From NCBI GenBank assembly GCA_900762005.1, contig CAAFEV010000084.1, forward strand, positions 1 to 7,820: a stretch of 7,820 nt of DNA. The letters run 5' to 3'. This stretch comes from an uncultured Oscillospiraceae bacterium (GTDB lineage Bacteria > Bacillota > Clostridia > Oscillospirales > Oscillospiraceae). A model generated the notes under the pieces. That model saw only the letters and a program-made list of their open reading frames with translations, searched no databases and was not told where the DNA came from. A program made the position numbers and the translations under genes. Shown piece after piece: positions 5,887 to 7,820 of the stretch. Numbering within the stretch: the first letter of the stretch is position 1; the number at the start of each line of letters is the position of its first letter.

Positions 5887-7625
5887 CAGTTGAAATACCG
5901 CATCAGAATTGTCGCAAGCTGGGCGCGGCTGGCGGTTGCACGCGGCGAAAGCGTACCGCTCATACCGCCAATCAGTCCTTCTCCGACTGCCCAGCGCATC
6001 GCGGTCATTGCATAGCTGCTGACACTGCCGCCGTCCGGGAAGCCGCTTAAGTCGCCCGTGCCGCCGTAGGTGCCCTCATAGCGGTAGAGAATTGCCGCAA
6101 TCTGCTCTCGGGTAATGGCTGTCTCCGGGTCAAAGGTCGTCGCGCCCGTGCCGTTGACAATGCCCTCGTCGGCTGCCCAGATAATCGCGTCGGTGTACCA
6201 CTTCCCTGCCGCGACATCCGTAAACGGGTTTTTAATTGTGGCAACACCGGGTTCGTCCTCTGCACGGTACAAAATCGTCACAAGCATGGCGCGGGTTACG
6301 TTCGCCTGCGGTGCAAAGCGTTTCTCGCCCACACCGTTCATCAGCGAATGCGCCGTGACATAATCCACGGCATCGGCGTACCAGTCGCTTTCTTTCACAT
6401 CGGTATAGTCGGTTTTCGGCGCGGCAATCGGTACGCCGGCATACTGTGCGGTGTAGGTTACATCGGCAGCAGCCGGCACAACGGCAGGCTCCCAGCCGGT
6501 AAAGGTATAGCGGTAACCGGCATCGTCTGGCTTATCGGTGCTGCCGGTAAAAACGGGCTGCTCCCCTGCGTGATAGCTCTGCTCGGTCAGCTTGCCGTTC
6601 ACATTCCATGTAATTGTATAAGATTCATCCCCCGTGTGCTTCGCCATGCCGGAGGGCGTGTTCATTTCGGGCACCTCGCAGCCGAACATCAGCCAAGCAA
6701 ATTCGGGATAATCAATAAACACATTGCGGTTGCCCTGTACATTCTCAATCTGGTCATTTCGCGCCATCTCCCATTCGTCCACGGGGTCAAGCTCACACCA
6801 ACGGAGCAGGGTTTCCAGACTTTCCACCACCCGTTTCCCGTCGCTCTGAGAGTCGTCGGAATCCATCGGAGGCAGCTTATCCGCAGCAACGGCAGTATAG
6901 AGATTAGGCTGTTGCCAGCGTACATAGACATAGAGCAAAATTCGCGCTACATCACCCTTGATGTTGTCGCGCACCTCAAGCAAATCAGCACTCTTTTTTG
7001 TCCATATTACATCCGCACCGTTGACCTGCGTTGTGGAATAGTCCGTGTCCGTGCCGACCAGTGTACCAAACGCATAGTTGCTCTTTGCCAGATTGACAAA
7101 GGAAACAGAGGGACGCAGATGGTGCAAATCCGCGCCGCCGCCTTTTTGATAGAAGGAGGCACGCGATTTCGGCCAGACGTGCTCGCGGTTGAGTTGCAGT
7201 CCGCTGACGCTCGAATCGTCAGCAAGAATATCCGTGTAAAAGTAGAGGTAGGTGTTCGCTCCGTCCTCGGTGTCTGTCTTTTGCCAATAGGTTGCTAGCG
7301 CGTTGGAGCCGTAACCGCTGTAAGCGACGTTCCGGTTCGTGTGGGTGTCGGTCATCAGCGCGGAGAGCGCGGTGTAGAGTGGGTTGTTCTGCGTCGCGGC
7401 GTAGGAGTCCGTCGGGGCATAAACGCCGTGCAGCTCCGAAAGAGCCTCGTAGGTGTATTCATTGGCATAATACGCCTGCGCCTGTGCGGATAAGTCCGTG
7501 CACAAAACATGGCGGGTCGCAGCATTTGCCCGTACGGCTCCGGTCTGCGCGTAGGCAAACGGCACCAGTGCGCACAGAACGCAGAGGACGAGCAGGTATG
7601 CGAGGAAGTGTTGAAGTTTCTTCAT
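5886..7625 (-). CDS. Secreted, S-layer-domain endonuclease I (surface-anchored DNase)
   Basis: 579 residues. Residues 1-26 are a signal peptide (MKK, hydrophobic core, cleavage probably after AYA). Residues about 60-315 are an endonuclease I domain: NREHVWPKS with presumed metal/catalytic pair E148-H149, DLHHLRPS (167-173), FVNLAKSNYAFG, GDVARILLYVYVRW (224-237), and DEWEMARNDQIENVQGNRN then FIDYPEFAW (283-311). Family members cut DNA, sometimes RNA, non-specifically outside the cytoplasm. Residues 336-395 resemble a Listeria-Bacteroides-type beta repeat (TITWNVNG...YTFTGW...VTYTAQY). Three SLH domains follow (about 406-454, 467-516, 527-577), with TRA, TRE and SRA motifs at 444, 505 and 566. 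SLH triplets bind pyruvylated wall polysaccharide, so the enzyme should sit on the cell surface. The ATG at 7625 has a weak AAAGGG 10 nt upstream. The third SLH repeat is the most divergent. Likely roles are nucleotide or phosphate scavenging or degrading extracellular DNA (inference). Confidence 0.93.
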   Translation of the reverse strand: MKKLQHFLAYLLVLCVLCALVPFAYAQTGAVRANAATRHVLCTDLSAQAQAYYANEYTYEALSELHGVYAPTDSYAATQNNPLYTALSALMTDTHTNRNVAYSGYGSNALATYWQKTDTEDGANTYLYFYTDILADDSSVSGLQLNREHVWPKSRASFYQKGGGADLHHLRPSVSFVNLAKSNYAFGTLVGTDTDYSTTQVNGADVIWTKKSADLLEVRDNIKGDVARILLYVYVRWQQPNLYTAVAADKLPPMDSDDSQSDGKRVVESLETLLRWCELDPVDEWEMARNDQIENVQGNRNVFIDYPEFAWLMFGCEVPEMNTPSGMAKHTGDESYTITWNVNGKLTEQSYHAGEQPVFTGSTDKPDDAGYRYTFTGWEPAVVPAAADVTYTAQYAGVPIAAPKTDYTDVKESDWYADAVDYVTAHSLMNGVGEKRFAPQANVTRAMLVTILYRAEDEPGVATIKNPFTDVAAGKWYTDAIIWAADEGIVNGTGATTFDPETAITREQIAAILYRYEGTYGGTGDLSGFPDGGSVSSYAMTAMRWAVGEGLIGGMSGTLSPRATASRAQLATILMRYFN

Positions 7626-7641
7626 AAAGCGGTTACCCTTT

Positions 7642-7668
7642 GCTGAAGAAAGCTGTTCTTTCTTCAGC
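7642..7668 (-). promoter_or_regulatory. Leader hairpin / dyad upstream of the surface nuclease
   Basis: A perfect 11-bp inverted repeat (GCTGAAGAAAG and its complement) with a 5-nt loop. In the predicted transcript it spans about +17 to +43, and its 3' arm directly abuts the weak Shine-Dalgarno (AAAGGG, 7641-7636). No U-tract follows, so it is not a terminator. It could be an mRNA stabiliser, a translational control stem, or a dyad operator at DNA level. Confidence 0.65.
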
Positions 7669-7690
7669 TACTTTCTGATTTGATTGATTT

Positions 7691-7719
7691 AGTATATCAA
7701 AATTCTCCGTCGGCTTCAA
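7691..7719 (-). promoter_or_regulatory. Extended -10 promoter of the surface nuclease gene
   Basis: Minus strand TTGAAG (7719-7714), a 17-nt spacer, then TGATATACT, which contains the TGn extension and TATACT (7696-7691). An A/T tract of seven (7725-7731) lies at about -41 to -47, where a proximal UP element would be. The predicted transcription start is near 7684, giving a leader of about 59 nt. Confidence 0.8.
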
Positions 7720-7735
7720 TAGGCAAAAAAACTTG

Positions 7736-7764
7736 CCGTAAATCGTCCGTAACGGAACCGTGAA
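7736..7764 (-). repeat. Three direct repeats at 11-bp spacing upstream of the nuclease promoter (candidate activator site)
   Basis: On the minus strand TTCACGG, GTTACGG and TTTACGG occur at 7764-7758, 7753-7747 and 7742-7736, each separated by 4 nt, so the period is exactly 11 bp. All three share ACGG; two share TTACGG and the third has TCACGG. They span about -80 to -52 of the predicted start, on one helix face. OmpR/PhoB-family regulators bind tandem sites of this geometry. The repeat is visible; the regulator is inferred. Confidence 0.55.
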
Positions 7765-7818
7765 CTAATGCTCGGCAATCTCCGACGATTCATTTTTCTT
7801 ATTCTTTCGCCTGCGTCT
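7765..7818 (-). CDS. Possible C-terminal end of another minus-strand gene (partial)
   Basis: Reading in from the right edge, one minus-strand frame is open for 17 codons: a basic run RRRRKNKKN, then ESSEIAEH, then TAG at 7767-7765. A charged tail like this is a common protein C-terminus, and the stop falls directly before the tandem repeats and nuclease promoter, which would be sensible spacing. Too little is visible to name a product, and a chance open frame cannot be excluded. Confidence 0.3.
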   Translation of the reverse strand, partial: RRRRKNKKNESSEIAEH

Positions 7819-7820
7819 GC

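Noticed and set aside
6348..7298. A 316-codon plus-strand open frame antisense to the nuclease
   Set aside because: It lies wholly opposite well-supported endonuclease I and SLH coding sequence, its translation resembles no protein family, and it has no convincing ribosome binding site. It reflects GC-rich third positions on the other strand.
7722..7737. A short stem (GGCAA / TTGCC) around the A7/T7 tract as a terminator for an upstream minus-strand gene
   Set aside because: Only 5 bp, with the T-run in the loop rather than after the stem, so it does not fit an intrinsic terminator. The A-tract is better explained as an UP-like element of the nuclease promoter.

Overview
The window most resembles the chromosome of a Gram-positive gut Clostridia member, probably Oscillospiraceae-like. 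This is inferred from moderately high GC, strong AGGAGG-type ribosome binding sites, S-layer homology (SLH) repeats on a secreted protein, and an N-acetylhexosamine utilisation cluster. No tRNA, rRNA, CRISPR array, insertion sequence or phage gene is visible. All genes look intact except those cut by the two window edges.

Left block (1-3493, plus strand) is an amino-sugar operon. It holds the 3' part of a NahK-like N-acetylhexosamine kinase (APH fold), an atypical ROK-family protein with a long N-terminal extension, and nagA (N-acetylglucosamine-6-phosphate deacetylase). Gaps are 16 and 51 nt, and the second gap carries a perfect 9-bp hairpin. The likely job is phosphorylation of GlcNAc or related sugars, at C1 and possibly C6, followed by deacetylation into central metabolism. 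A perfect 12-bp stem just after nagA serves as a shared terminator with the convergent pair.

Middle block (3542-5886). A minus-strand pair reads 5-formyltetrahydrofolate cyclo-ligase, then a 235-residue protein with a HicB-like N-terminus and a DinB-like C-terminus; the two overlap by 4 nt. The pair starts from a near-consensus promoter (TTGACA-17-TAAAAT). That promoter is divergent from another (TTGCGA-17-TATAAT) driving a diacylglycerol-kinase-family lipid kinase on the plus strand, which ends in a strong hairpin-plus-T5 terminator.

Right block (5886-7820, minus strand) is the most distinctive part. It encodes a 579-residue secreted protein with a signal peptide, an endonuclease I (beta-beta-alpha-metal) nuclease domain, a beta-repeat linker and three C-terminal SLH domains: a DNase built to be held on the cell surface. 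Its upstream region has an extended -10 promoter, an A7 tract, three direct repeats spaced exactly 11 bp, and an 11-bp hairpin in the leader that abuts the weak Shine-Dalgarno. This suggests regulated expression, perhaps by an OmpR/PhoB-type regulator for nucleic-acid or phosphate scavenging (inference). The last about 55 bases may hold the end of another minus-strand gene.
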